A stretch of DNA of 64,000 nucleotides from Streptomyces aurantiacus (GCF_027107535.1 NZ_CP114283.1:7750001-7814000), one strand, 5' to 3'. Positions 35,949-45,217 are shown, counted from the first letter of the stretch. Made by a program: numbers and translations. Notes: generated from the sequence alone by a model not told the origin.

Positions 35949-36127
35949 GGACGCCCTGCGATCCCGCCCGTCCGGGTGTCCCGGGGCGCCGGGCACGGCG
36001 TGACCCGGACCCTCCGTCATCGGGTGGCTCCGTCATCGGGTGGCTCCGTCATCGGGTGGCTCCGGCAGTCGGAGGGCTCCGGTAATCGGGTGGCTCCGGA
36101 AGGCCGGGGGTGACTAACCTGCCCCTC
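35949..36127. repeat. Spacer with tandem 16-base repeats
   Basis: Three perfect tandem copies of a 16-base unit (TCCGTCATCGGGTGGC) lie at 36013-36060, followed by a degenerate copy (36061-36076) and a further near copy at about 36079-36094. The region lies upstream of the leader of the efflux gene. No gene is seen here. TAACCT at 36115-36120 is a likely -10 box for the leader that follows. Confidence 0.8.
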
Positions 36128-36196
36128 ATGTCCAGCCCCGAGGCGTCAAGACTCCGGCCACCGGCTCTCCGGTGGCTGTTCGGGATGTCGGGCTGA
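36128..36196 (+). CDS. Putative 22-codon leader peptide upstream of the efflux gene
   Basis: A small frame from ATG 36128 to TGA 36196 (22 residues, MSSPEASRLRPPALRWLFGM then SG). TAACCT ends seven bases before the ATG, so it could be leaderless. Inside it lies a perfect hairpin (GCCACCGG/CCGGTGGC, 36157-36176) and the heptamer GACTCCG (36150-36156), which is complementary to CGGAGTC (36293-36299) spanning the Shine-Dalgarno site of the efflux gene. This is consistent with translational attenuation; it is not proven to be translated. Confidence 0.45.
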   Translation: MSSPEASRLRPPALRWLFGMSG

Positions 36197-36304
36197 AGCG
36201 TCGCGGTCGAGCGCGTCCAGGCCCCCGCCACTGTCACCGTCACCGGAACGCCGTACAGCGTGCCGTGTCCATTTTCGGGTGTTACGGGTGTGCGGAGTCG
36301 TGTC

Positions 36305-37477
36305 ATGCCATTGGGGCTTTATCTGTTGGGGCTCGCTGTCTTCGCTCAGGGGACTTCGGAGTTCATGCTGTCCGGGCTCGTGCCGGACATCGCGCGGGAC
36401 ATGGGGGTGTCCGTACCGGCGGCCGGGTCGCTGACCTCGGCGTTCGCCGTGGGGATGGTCGTGGGGGCGCCCCTCATGGCCGTGCTGGTCCGGCGGTGGT
36501 CGCGGCGTGCGGCGCTGCTGGGGTTCCTGGGCGCCTTCCTGGTCGTGCACGTCGTCGGTGCGGTCACCGACAGCTTCGCGGTGCTGCTGGCCACCCGGGT
36601 CGTGGGTGCGCTCGCCAACGCCGGGTTCCTGGCGGTGGCCGTGATGACGGCCGTCGGCATGGTCGGGGCCGACGCCAAGGGGCGGGCCACGTCGGTGCTG
36701 TTGGGCGGAGTGACGGTCGCGTGTGTGGCCGGCGTGCCCGGCGGCGCCCTCCTGGGGCAGCTGTGGGGATGGCGGTCGGCGTTCTGGGCCGTGGTCGTCC
36801 TGTCCGTGCCGGCCCTCTTCGCGATCGTGCGGTCCGTGCCGGGCGGGTCCCCCACTGCCGCGCACGTGAGTGTGCGGAGCGAGCTGCGGGTCCTGCGCAC
36901 ACCTCGTCTCCAAGTGGCGCTGCTTCTGGGGGCGTTGGTGAACGGGGCCACCTTCTGCACCTTCACCTATCTCGCGCCGCTCGTCACCGGCGTCACCGGG
37001 CTGGGCGAGCGGTGGGTGCCCCTCGTGCTGGCGCTCTTCGGGCTCGGCTCGTTCGCCGGGGTCGCCGTCGCGGGGCGGATCGCCGACTCCCGGCCCGGCC
37101 CGGTCCTCGTCGGCGGCGGGGCCGCGCTGCTGTTGGGGTGGGCCGTCCTCGGCCTCACCGCGGGGAACCCGGTGGCGGCGGTCGTACTCGCCTTCGTACA
37201 GGGCGCGTTGTCGTTCGGCGTCGGCTCGACGCTGATCTCACGGGTGCTGTACGCGGCGGCCGGGGCGCCGACCCTGGCGGGCGGGTTCGCGACGGCCGCG
37301 TTCAACGTGGGTGGTGCGCTGGGGCCTTGGTTCGGCGGTGTCGTGATCGGGGCGGGCCTCGGCTACCGGTCTCCGGTGTGGGTCAGTACCGCACTCGTGG
37401 GGCTCGCCCTGGCCGTGGGCGTCACGAGCCTACGGAGGAGGGCCGCCGGGCCGGCTCGGGCATCATGGACCGTATGA
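36305..37477 (+). CDS. MFS drug efflux protein, Cmx/CmrA chloramphenicol type
   Basis: A 390-residue, 12-helix major facilitator of the drug:proton antiporter group. The N-terminus MPLGLYLLGLAVFAQGTSEF with MLSGL and the segment VSVPAAGSLTSAFAVGMVVG closely follow the corynebacterial Cmx and Streptomyces CmlR chloramphenicol exporters. ALANAGFLAVAVMTA and SFGVGSTLISRVLYAA are further shared blocks. ATG 36305 has GGAG seven bases upstream. The leader and its complementarity to this ribosome site suggest drug-inducible translation. The substrate is inferred from family, not shown. The stop codon overlaps the next reading frame as ATGA. Confidence 0.88.
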   Translation: MPLGLYLLGLAVFAQGTSEFMLSGLVPDIARDMGVSVPAAGSLTSAFAVGMVVGAPLMAVLVRRWSRRAALLGFLGAFLVVHVVGAVTDSFAVLLATRVVGALANAGFLAVAVMTAVGMVGADAKGRATSVLLGGVTVACVAGVPGGALLGQLWGWRSAFWAVVVLSVPALFAIVRSVPGGSPTAAHVSVRSELRVLRTPRLQVALLLGALVNGATFCTFTYLAPLVTGVTGLGERWVPLVLALFGLGSFAGVAVAGRIADSRPGPVLVGGGAALLLGWAVLGLTAGNPVAAVVLAFVQGALSFGVGSTLISRVLYAAAGAPTLAGGFATAAFNVGGALGPWFGGVVIGAGLGYRSPVWVSTALVGLALAVGVTSLRRRAAGPARASWTV

Positions 37478-37863
37478 GCGGTCACGACGCGTACGAATGG
37501 ATCAGGGTCGCCGCGTACGAGAACGCGCCCGGGCGCCCTCAGCCCCTTGCCGCCGTGCGGAGTTGACTGCGGGAGCGCGGTGTCGACTGGATGCCGTTCG
37601 TGACGGACGAGATGCGGTGGGACCACACGTGCGGGCGCGGGGAGGACGGGCGCCCGCGCGGGTGGTTCACCGTGTACGTGGCGGCGGACGCCCTGGGGCG
37701 GCTCGGACTGCATCCCCGGCAGGCGTCCTCCCGCATCGACGGGACCTCGCCGCCCGGCTGGTGGCATGCGGCCGGGGAGCGGTACGCGCGTGGGCGGGCG
37801 CCCTTGCCGGACCCGGCCCGCGGCGGGAATATCCCGGTGCGGGGCCGGTGGGCCGGGCGCTAG
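37474..37863 (+). pseudogene. Small conserved protein gene interrupted by an in-frame TGA
   Basis: From ATG 37474 (overlapping the efflux stop as ATGA) one frame runs to TAG 37863 and would give 129 residues, but codon 31 (37564-37566) is TGA. Both halves have coding-type composition: the first (SGHDAYEWIRVAAYENAPGR) and the second (WMPFVTDEMRWDHTCGRG, GWFTVYVAADALGRLGLHP) look like one domain. There is no shift of frame, so a single base change would restore it. The second part could start independently at ATG 37591. The alternatives are a nonsense mutation, a sequencing error, or readthrough of a UGA followed by CUG. No function is known. Confidence 0.55.
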
Positions 37864-37872
37864 CCTCCGGGC

Positions 37873-38367
37873 ATGACCTGGCTGCCTGCTGACTTCGTCC
37901 ATCCCCTGCGCGTCGACGTGCCCGGCGGGTGTCACCTCCGCCCGATCACCGGGGCGGACGCCGCGATCGACTACCCGGCGGTGATGGGATCCCGGGAACG
38001 GCTGTGGTCGGTCTTCGGGGAGGCCTGGGGCTGGCCCGCCGCCACGATCACCTACGAGGCCAACCAGGCTGACCTGGAACGGCACGAGGCCGAGATCGCC
38101 GCTCACGAGTCCTTCAACTACGTGCTGTTCGACGAGGCGGAGACCACCGAGTACGGGTGCGTCTACATCGATCCGCCGGAGAAGGCCGGTGCCGACGCCG
38201 AGATCTCCTGGTGGGTCGTGGACGACCAGGTGGGGACCTCGCTGGAGCGGGACCTGGACGCGTTCGTGCCGCGGTGGATCGCCGAGGCGTGGCCCTTCGA
38301 GCGGCCGCGGTTCATCGGGCGGGACCTGTCGTGGAAGGAGTGGCTGGCCCTGCCGGACCACACCTGA
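37873..38367 (+). CDS. GNAT-like N-acetyltransferase family protein, probably leaderless
   Basis: A 164-residue protein starting at ATG 37873. The strands LRPITGADAAIDYPAV, FNYVLFDEAETTEYGCVYID and ADAEISWWVVDDQVG read as the central sheet of a GNAT fold, but the Q/RxxGxG/A acetyl-CoA loop is weak (DDQVGTSLER), so catalytic ability is uncertain. TAGCCT (37861-37866), which includes the preceding stop codon, lies exactly six bases before the ATG, giving a leaderless layout. Confidence 0.7.
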   Translation: MTWLPADFVHPLRVDVPGGCHLRPITGADAAIDYPAVMGSRERLWSVFGEAWGWPAATITYEANQADLERHEAEIAAHESFNYVLFDEAETTEYGCVYIDPPEKAGADAEISWWVVDDQVGTSLERDLDAFVPRWIAEAWPFERPRFIGRDLSWKEWLALPDHT

Positions 38368-38471
38368 CGGACCCCGGACCACACCTGTCGACTCCCCGGA
38401 CCGCGACGCCCGCACGAACAACGGCGCCGACACGGGCACGGGCCGGCTCCCGGCTCCCGGCCGTACGTCCC

Positions 38472-39275
38472 CTACGCGTCCCGGGCCCTGAACACCGCCG
38501 CCGCGACGAGGAGGGTGCCCAGCGCGTACGCCGCCAGGACGCCGAGGCCCGGCCACGGGCCGATCGGCAGGCGGGACAGATCCTTCGTGGCCCGGATGGC
38601 GAGGCCCGCCGGCATGGGGGCCCAGCGTTCCAGACGACGGCTCCAGGCCGGGTCGCTCAGGAGGTCCGCCACCACCGGGACCACGTACAGCAGGCCAAGA
38701 CCCGCGGTGACGGCGCCTGTGCTGTCCCGCAGCAGGGCGGCCAGTCCGAGGCCCAGCAGGGTGATCAGGGTGAGGCAGAGGACCGAGCCGAAGGCCGCGC
38801 GGAGGGTGGGTCCGTCGGCGAGGGACGGCAGCGGGTAGCCGGACTCCGCGGTGAAGACGTCACCGGGAAGGAGCAGCCTGCCGAGGGAGAGGGAGGCGAG
38901 GACCGCCACCGCTCCGGCCACCGCGGTCGCGGCGGCCAGGACGGCCGCCTTTGCCGCGAGCAGCGGCACCCGGTGCGGCATGGCCGTCAGAGTCGTACGG
39001 ATCGTGCCGGTGCCGTACTCCGCGCCCATCGACAGCGCGCCGAGGGCCAGGGCCGCCGCCTGGCCGAGCCAGACGCCCGTGAGGCTCAGTTTCACCGTGT
39101 CCTCGCGGCAGGCCTCCGCCGACGCGCAGAGGCCGGTGCCGACGGAGGCCGCCGCGGCCGCACCGACCGCGACCGTGAGAGCCACGGTGGCCGCCAGGAG
39201 CCACCAACTGCTGGGCAGCGTACGGAACTTGGTCCACTCGGCGTGGAACGGCCGGAGCATCCCCGTGCGGCTCAC
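38472..39275 (-). CDS. ABC transporter permease, ABC-2 type, second subunit
   Basis: A 267-residue integral membrane protein with about six helices. The GTG at 39275 overlaps the upstream permease stop as GTGA and follows GGAGG. LRPFHAEWTKFRTLPSSWWL at the N-terminus and EYGTGTIRTTLTAMPHRVPLL near residue 85 are typical of ABC-2/NatB-like permeases. It forms an exporter with the neighbouring ATPase and longer permease; the cargo is unknown. A short cysteine pair lies in the external loop (GLCASAEACRED). Confidence 0.87.
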   Translation of the reverse strand: MSRTGMLRPFHAEWTKFRTLPSSWWLLAATVALTVAVGAAAAASVGTGLCASAEACREDTVKLSLTGVWLGQAAALALGALSMGAEYGTGTIRTTLTAMPHRVPLLAAKAAVLAAATAVAGAVAVLASLSLGRLLLPGDVFTAESGYPLPSLADGPTLRAAFGSVLCLTLITLLGLGLAALLRDSTGAVTAGLGLLYVVPVVADLLSDPAWSRRLERWAPMPAGLAIRATKDLSRLPIGPWPGLGVLAAYALGTLLVAAAVFRARDA

Positions 39276-40816
39276 GCGTCCCTCCCGCGCAGGCGCCGGA
39301 CGGCCAGTGCCAGCGCCACCGCCACGTACGCGCACATCACCGCCAGGCCGTGCCAGGGATCCAGTGGGTAACAGCCGCTCTCCGGGAGGCAGTTGTGGGC
39401 CACCTGCGGGTAGTAGGTGACTCCCTGCTGGATCGCGAACGCCGCCGCGGGAGTCAGCCGAAGCAGCCACTCGGCGACCGGCAGAGGCAGAGCGAACGCC
39501 AGGATCTGCGGGAGGATCACCAGGACCACCACCACCGTGATCGCCCCCGCACTGCTGCGCAGTACCGCACCCAGGGCCAGGGCGAGGACCGCGACCAGCG
39601 ACAGCAGGATCGCGCTGCCGACGATCGCCCGGGCGGCGGGTCCCTCCAGCAGGGAGAGGTCCGGGTACGCGGGAGGCCTGAACCCGTTGGAGCGCAGCCG
39701 GTCCTGCGCGAGCGGGAACGACAGGGCCGCCGCCACGAGCCCCGCTGTGAACGTCACTCCCCCGATCACCAGGGCCTTCGCCGCCAGGACCTGTCCCCGG
39801 CGCGGACTCGCCATGAACGTCGTACGGATCATGCCGCGCTTGTACTCGGCGGTGATGAAGAGCGCGCCGAGCGTCACCATGAACAGAACGCCGACGAAGA
39901 CACCCTGGAAGCTCATCTGGACGGTGTCGCCGCCGGTCTGGTTCGGGGCGATGTCGCCCTGCCCGGTGAGCGTGAAGACGCCGCCGCCGGTGATCTGTGT
40001 GCTGCCGGGCACCGGCCGGGCCGGGCCTGACTCCGGGAGGTCCGGGTCCTCCGGATCGGGGGCGCCCACGTCGGTGCTGGTCCAGGATGTGCCCGCGGTG
40101 GCGCCACGCAGCCCGGCGTGGTCGAAGGCCGCGGTGGCGGTCGCGCTTCCCGCGGTCTCGGAGGTGCCGCCGAAGGAGCGGCGCAGTGTGTGATGGGCCG
40201 GGGTGGCGACGAACAGACCGGCGCGGGCCGCCTTCGGGAGGTCCGCCGGGCGTACGGTCGCGATCTTCGTCCACCTGCGGCCGTCCGGCGACTCGTAGCC
40301 GGTCAGCTCCTGGCCCGAACGTGTCAGCCTGAGCCAGCGAGCGGTGGCGGACGAGCCTGCCCGGTCGTGGGTGAAGTCCCACTGCAGGCGGACGCCGTGG
40401 TCCGGGGTCACCATCAGGGCCACGTACGAACTGCCGGGTTCCGTGCTCGACTTGATGATGACGCCGGCCTTCGCCCACGGCTCGGGAGAGTGGTCCTCCT
40501 GTCCCTCGACGCCGGACACGTGGACCGTGACGCTGCCGTTCCCCGTGAGCGGCCGGTGGACGAAGCGGAAGCTGTCGTCCACGCGGGTGCCGTCGGGCGC
40601 GAAGGCGGTTCTGGGCCGGCCGTTGGGGTCGTCGGTGGTGCCGCTCGCGCCGAGCTGCGAGATGCCGACGGTTGCGGCAACCGCCAGCACGAGGATCAGC
40701 AGCCAGCTCTGTACGGTCCAGAACTTGCTCCACTCCGCGCGCAGCAGCCGGACGAACCCGGCCCGGCCCGGCTGGAGCCGGGAACGGTAGGGGGCATGCG
40801 TCCAAGGCGCGGTCAT
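39272..40816 (-). CDS. ABC transporter permease with large extracytoplasmic insert
   Basis: A 514-residue permease, about twice the size of its partner. TM1 (about residues 32-50) is followed by a roughly 240-residue soluble segment and then five helices from about residue 295. The insert (SFRFVHRPLTGNGSVTVHVS, AKAGVIIKSSTEPGS, YESPDGRRWTKIATV) reads as a concanavalin-like/DUF1349-type beta sandwich, as found in carbohydrate-binding proteins. EYKRGMIRTTFMASPRRGQVL is the ABC-2 coupling segment. It overlaps the ATPase gene (ATGA) and the second permease (GTGA), so the three are made together. Confidence 0.85.
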   Translation of the reverse strand: MTAPWTHAPYRSRLQPGRAGFVRLLRAEWSKFWTVQSWLLILVLAVAATVGISQLGASGTTDDPNGRPRTAFAPDGTRVDDSFRFVHRPLTGNGSVTVHVSGVEGQEDHSPEPWAKAGVIIKSSTEPGSSYVALMVTPDHGVRLQWDFTHDRAGSSATARWLRLTRSGQELTGYESPDGRRWTKIATVRPADLPKAARAGLFVATPAHHTLRRSFGGTSETAGSATATAAFDHAGLRGATAGTSWTSTDVGAPDPEDPDLPESGPARPVPGSTQITGGGVFTLTGQGDIAPNQTGGDTVQMSFQGVFVGVLFMVTLGALFITAEYKRGMIRTTFMASPRRGQVLAAKALVIGGVTFTAGLVAAALSFPLAQDRLRSNGFRPPAYPDLSLLEGPAARAIVGSAILLSLVAVLALALGAVLRSSAGAITVVVVLVILPQILAFALPLPVAEWLLRLTPAAAFAIQQGVTYYPQVAHNCLPESGCYPLDPWHGLAVMCAYVAVALALAVRRLRGRDA

Positions 40817-41745
40817 CGTGCCGCCTCGCCGTTCGCGGTGGAGGTGAACTCCGCGGCGTCGCGGGTCAGTTCCATGTACGCCTCCTCCAAGGTGGCTCGG
40901 TGGGCGCCCACTTCGGCGAACGGAATCCCGGCCTCGGCGAGGAGTGCCACGATCCGCTCCGACGGCAGCCCGGTGACGGTCAGGGTGTCCCGGCCGGTGA
41001 CGGCGACCGTGCCGCCCCGGCCGGTGAGCAGTTCCATCGCCTCGGTGCGCGCGCTCGTGCGCAGGGCGACGCGGTCGCCGGACGCCGCAGCCAGCAGGTC
41101 GGCGACGGCCGTGTCGGCGATCAGGCGACCCCGGCCGACCACCACCAAGTGGTCGGCGGTGTCTTCCAGTTCGCTCATGAGGTGGCTCGACACGAGAATG
41201 GCCCGGCCCTCGGCTGCCAGGCTCCGCAGCAGGCCGCGGATCCACTGGATGCCCTCGGGGTCGAGGCCGTTGACCGGCTCGTCGAGCAGGAGGACGGGTG
41301 GGTCCCCGAGGAGGGCGGCGGCCACGCCGAGGCGCTGGCGCATGCCGAGCGAGTAGCCGCCCGCCCTGCGGCGCGCCCCCTGCGCCATGCCGACCTGTTC
41401 GAGCACCTCGTCGACCCGGCGCAGGGACAGGCCGTGCGAGTGCGCCAGCCACCGCAGGTGGTCGCGGCCCCGGCGGGCCGGGTGCAGCGCGGCCGCGTCG
41501 AGCAACGCGCCCACCTCCAGCAGCGGGGAGCGCAGGTCGTGGTAGGGGCGTCCGCCGATGAGGGCGGTGCCCGTGTCGGGGGCGTCCAGACCGAGTACGG
41601 TCCGCATGGTCGTCGACTTGCCCGCCCCGTTGGGGCCGACGAAGCCGGTGACCTGGCCCGGTCCGACCGAGAAGGAGAGCCCGTCGACGGCGACGGTCCG
41701 CCCGAACCTCTTGTGCAGGTCCAGGACTTCGATGGTTGCGTCCAT
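40813..41745 (-). CDS. ABC transporter ATP-binding protein
   Basis: A 310-residue ATPase of the ABC-2 exporter. Walker A is GPNGAGKSTT (about residues 38-47), the Q-loop region is ALLDAAALHP, the signature is YSLGMRQRLGVAAAL (a relaxed LSGGQ), Walker B is PVLLLDEPVNGLDPEG and the H-loop is SSHLMSEL. A C-terminal 90-residue extension is typical of the CcmA/drug-exporter branch. TAACCT lies eight bases before the ATG. It is first in a three-gene unit and divergent from a two-component system, a common pairing in which the kinase senses the transporter's target. Confidence 0.92.
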   Translation of the reverse strand: MDATIEVLDLHKRFGRTVAVDGLSFSVGPGQVTGFVGPNGAGKSTTMRTVLGLDAPDTGTALIGGRPYHDLRSPLLEVGALLDAAALHPARRGRDHLRWLAHSHGLSLRRVDEVLEQVGMAQGARRRAGGYSLGMRQRLGVAAALLGDPPVLLLDEPVNGLDPEGIQWIRGLLRSLAAEGRAILVSSHLMSELEDTADHLVVVGRGRLIADTAVADLLAAASGDRVALRTSARTEAMELLTGRGGTVAVTGRDTLTVTGLPSERIVALLAEAGIPFAEVGAHRATLEEAYMELTRDAAEFTSTANGEAAR

Positions 41746-41892
41746 GCTCAGCGAGGTTAGGGACCGTGGTTCGTGGCGTCGTCCCGGCCGCGAGCGGTCT
41801 TCGCCTCCCCGGCCCGGGGGACGGCATCCCTCGTATGGGGGACACGCACACTGCTGACCAGAGGGACGCGGTCCGGCGCCGACGACGGCACA

Positions 41893-43338
41893 ATGGCGGG
41901 CGTGGACGAGAAGGACGAGGTGAGAGCGGCGAGGACGGTCCCGGATTCCGCGGAACTCGCGGGCAGAGTGAGGCAGTTGGTACCGCGTCGCCGGAGGGCG
42001 TCCGGCGACGGCCGACTGCCCGCCCGTGGCCGTGCCGCTCGAACAGCCCGTGCCGCCCGCGCCCCGGGCGACGCCTCCCACGGCACGGGCGCCCTCGCCT
42101 CCGCCTCCTTCGCCGGGCGCTTCTCCGTCGCGCCCCGGCCCTCTGCCGGTCCGGGGCCCCTCTCCCCTTTCTCCCCCTTCGTGTTCTCCGTCGGTCTCGC
42201 GCTGCTCGCCTGCGTCGAGATCCTCGTACGAGCCGCCGGTCTGCGCGGCAACCTCGCGCTCGCCGTGCTGCTCACCCTGTGCACGACCCTGCCGGTGGGC
42301 CTCCTCCTCGCGCCGGAGCGCGGGACGGGCACCCGCAACGCCGCCGCGATCGCGCTCACGACCGCCTGCGTCCTGGCCCTGGAACCCTTCCATGTCCTGA
42401 CCCTCTCGGGATCGGTGGCCCAGCTGGCGGCCGTCCACCTGCTCGGACGGGCCGGGGCACCACTGCTCAGCGGCCTCCTCGTACTCCCGTACGTCGGGCT
42501 GGCCCTGGCGGCGGCCGCGGGCCCCGGCGGCTCCACCGTCCGCGTCGTGACCGTCCTGGTCGCCACGCTCGGCTCCGCCGCCGCGGCCACCGGCATCACC
42601 CGGCATGTACGGACCACGGCGCAGGCCCACAGCGAGACGGAGCAGGCCTTCGCCGACACGCTCCTCGAACACGCCGCGCGGGGCGAACGGGCCCGTATCG
42701 CACGGGAGTTGCACGATGTCGTCGCGCATCACATCTCGATGATCGCCGTGCAGGCCGAGACGGCACGGCTGACCACGCAGGGGATGCCCGCCGACGGCGC
42801 CACCCGGCTGCTGGCCATCGGGGACACCGCGCGGGCCGCGCTGACGGAGATGCGGCGGCTGCTCGGAGTGCTGCGCGAGGACGCGGACGCGGAAGTCACC
42901 CGACGCCCCCAGCCGGGGCTGCGCCAGCTGATGGAGCTGATCGACGAGTCCCGGGACGCCGCGGGTTCCGGCACCCGGCTGATCGTCAGCGGCACGGTCG
43001 CGCCGCTCGACCCGGGCATCGAGGTCACCGCGTTCCGTATCGTCCAGGAGGCCCTGACCAACGTCCGCCGGCATGCTCCTGGTGCCGCTGTCGACGTCGA
43101 ACTCCGGTATGGGAAATACGACTTGGAGCTCCGCGTGCGCGACAACGGCCCGGGCCCCGGGCTCGGCGCCGGTCCCGGGTCCGTCACCGCCCACGCCGCG
43201 GACCGGGCGGGGCACGGCCTTCTTGGCATGCGGGAGCGGGCGGCGACCGTGGGAGGCACCCTGCGCACCGGGCCCGCACCCGGCGGCGGCTTCCTGGTCG
43301 AGGCACGGCTCCCGATCCGGGCGGAGGCCCTGGCGTGA
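41893..43338 (+). CDS. Sensor histidine kinase, NarL-type (HisKA_3)
   Basis: A roughly 480-residue membrane kinase. After a Pro/Ala-rich N-terminus, four to five hydrophobic segments occupy residues about 95-225. The DHp motif ERARIARELHDVVAHHISMI carries the phosphorylated histidine near residue 275, followed by LTEMRRLLGVLR. The ATPase has FRIVQEALTNVRRHAPG (N-box), RDNGPGPG (G1) and GHGLLGMRERAATVGG (G2). ATG 41893 and GTG 41902 are both possible starts; a CACAAT element seven bases before the GTG would fit a leaderless start there. It is coupled to its response regulator by a GTGA overlap. Confidence 0.9.
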   Translation: MAGVDEKDEVRAARTVPDSAELAGRVRQLVPRRRRASGDGRLPARGRAARTARAARAPGDASHGTGALASASFAGRFSVAPRPSAGPGPLSPFSPFVFSVGLALLACVEILVRAAGLRGNLALAVLLTLCTTLPVGLLLAPERGTGTRNAAAIALTTACVLALEPFHVLTLSGSVAQLAAVHLLGRAGAPLLSGLLVLPYVGLALAAAAGPGGSTVRVVTVLVATLGSAAAATGITRHVRTTAQAHSETEQAFADTLLEHAARGERARIARELHDVVAHHISMIAVQAETARLTTQGMPADGATRLLAIGDTARAALTEMRRLLGVLREDADAEVTRRPQPGLRQLMELIDESRDAAGSGTRLIVSGTVAPLDPGIEVTAFRIVQEALTNVRRHAPGAAVDVELRYGKYDLELRVRDNGPGPGLGAGPGSVTAHAADRAGHGLLGMRERAATVGGTLRTGPAPGGGFLVEARLPIRAEALA

Positions 43339-44144
43339 CAGACCCCGGAGGAACCACCGCGCGGCGTTCCACGGCCGCCGCCGTGCCGGGCTCCGTGGCA
43401 GCCGCCCCGCCGGATTCCGGAGCGGCTGCCGAGGCTCCCGGACCGGCCGCCGAGGGCGGGCCCGTGCGCGTCGTCGTCGCCGACGACCACGAGGTCGTCC
43501 GGGCCGGATACGCCGGACTCCTCGCCACCCAGCGGGACTTCGCGGTCGTGGGCACCGCCCGGGACGGCGCCGAGGCGGTCCGCGTGTGCCGTGAACAGCG
43601 GCCGGACGTGGTGCTGATGGACGTACGGATGCCGGTGACGGACGGCATCCGGGCCACCGCGGAGCTGATGCGCCGGGCCGAACCCGCCCACACGCCACGC
43701 GTGTTGATCCTCACCACCTTCGACCTCGACGAGCACGTGTACGACGCCCTCACCGCCGGGGCGAGCGGCTTCCTCCTCAAGGACGTCACCGCGGAGCGGC
43801 TCTTCGACGCCGTGCGGGTCGTCGCCGCCGGGGAGGCCCTGCTGGCGCCGGCCGTGACCCGCCGGCTCATCGCGGAGTTCGCGCGGCTGAGGCCCCGTGC
43901 GCCGGACGGGCCGGACGGGGACGCGCTCGCCACCCTCACCCCCCGCGAGACCGAGGTGCTGCGACTGCTCGCCGAAGGGCTGTCGAACCCCGAACTCGCC
44001 GGACGCCTCCACGTGGGCGAGGAGACGGTGAAGACTCACGTCAGCCGGGTCCTGGCGAAGCTCGGGCTGCGAGACCGGACGCAGGCGGTGGTCATGGCGT
44101 ACGAGACGGGTCTGGTCGTGCCGCGGTCGGGGAACGTCGGCTGA
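43335..44144 (+). CDS. Response regulator, NarL/LuxR type
   Basis: A 269-residue regulator. A 48-residue Ala/Pro-rich N-terminal extension precedes the receiver domain (VRVVVADDHEVVRAGYAGLL), whose phosphorylated aspartate is in VLMDVRMPV near residue 96, with T in ILTTFD and K in LLKDVT. The C-terminal LuxR helix-turn-helix is LTPRETEVLRLLAEGLSNPE with VKTHVSRVLAKLGLRDR. It begins inside the kinase gene. The divergent ABC exporter is the likeliest target. Confidence 0.93.
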   Translation: MTDPGGTTARRSTAAAVPGSVAAAPPDSGAAAEAPGPAAEGGPVRVVVADDHEVVRAGYAGLLATQRDFAVVGTARDGAEAVRVCREQRPDVVLMDVRMPVTDGIRATAELMRRAEPAHTPRVLILTTFDLDEHVYDALTAGASGFLLKDVTAERLFDAVRVVAAGEALLAPAVTRRLIAEFARLRPRAPDGPDGDALATLTPRETEVLRLLAEGLSNPELAGRLHVGEETVKTHVSRVLAKLGLRDRTQAVVMAYETGLVVPRSGNVG

Positions 44145-44219
44145 CCGGATAGGAGCGGCCGGTTCCCACCCCTTGTGGCGGCGCTCACAGCGTTCGCATA
44201 ATCCCTCAACAGAAATTGA

Positions 44220-45086
<867 letters not shown>

Positions 45087-45172
45087 CCCACCGGACGGGG
45101 CGCGGGGCACGCGCCGCGATACGCCTCGCATCCCGCACCCCGTGCCCCGTCCGCTCGTCTTGTGTGACCACG

Positions 45173-45217
45173 ACGTCCTCGGGCCCGGCGCCGACACGGC
45201 GCCGGGCCCGAGGACGT
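45173..45217. terminator. Very strong hairpin between convergent genes
   Basis: A perfect 20-base stem with a five-base GACAC loop, between the trypsin gene and the convergent glycine-rich protein gene. It can end transcription from both sides; there is no T run. Confidence 0.8.

Noticed and set aside
43335-44144. A fused 802-residue protein spanning the histidine kinase and response regulator
   Set aside because: The N-terminal part is an out-of-frame reading of the kinase gene; the regulator starts at the GTGA overlap.
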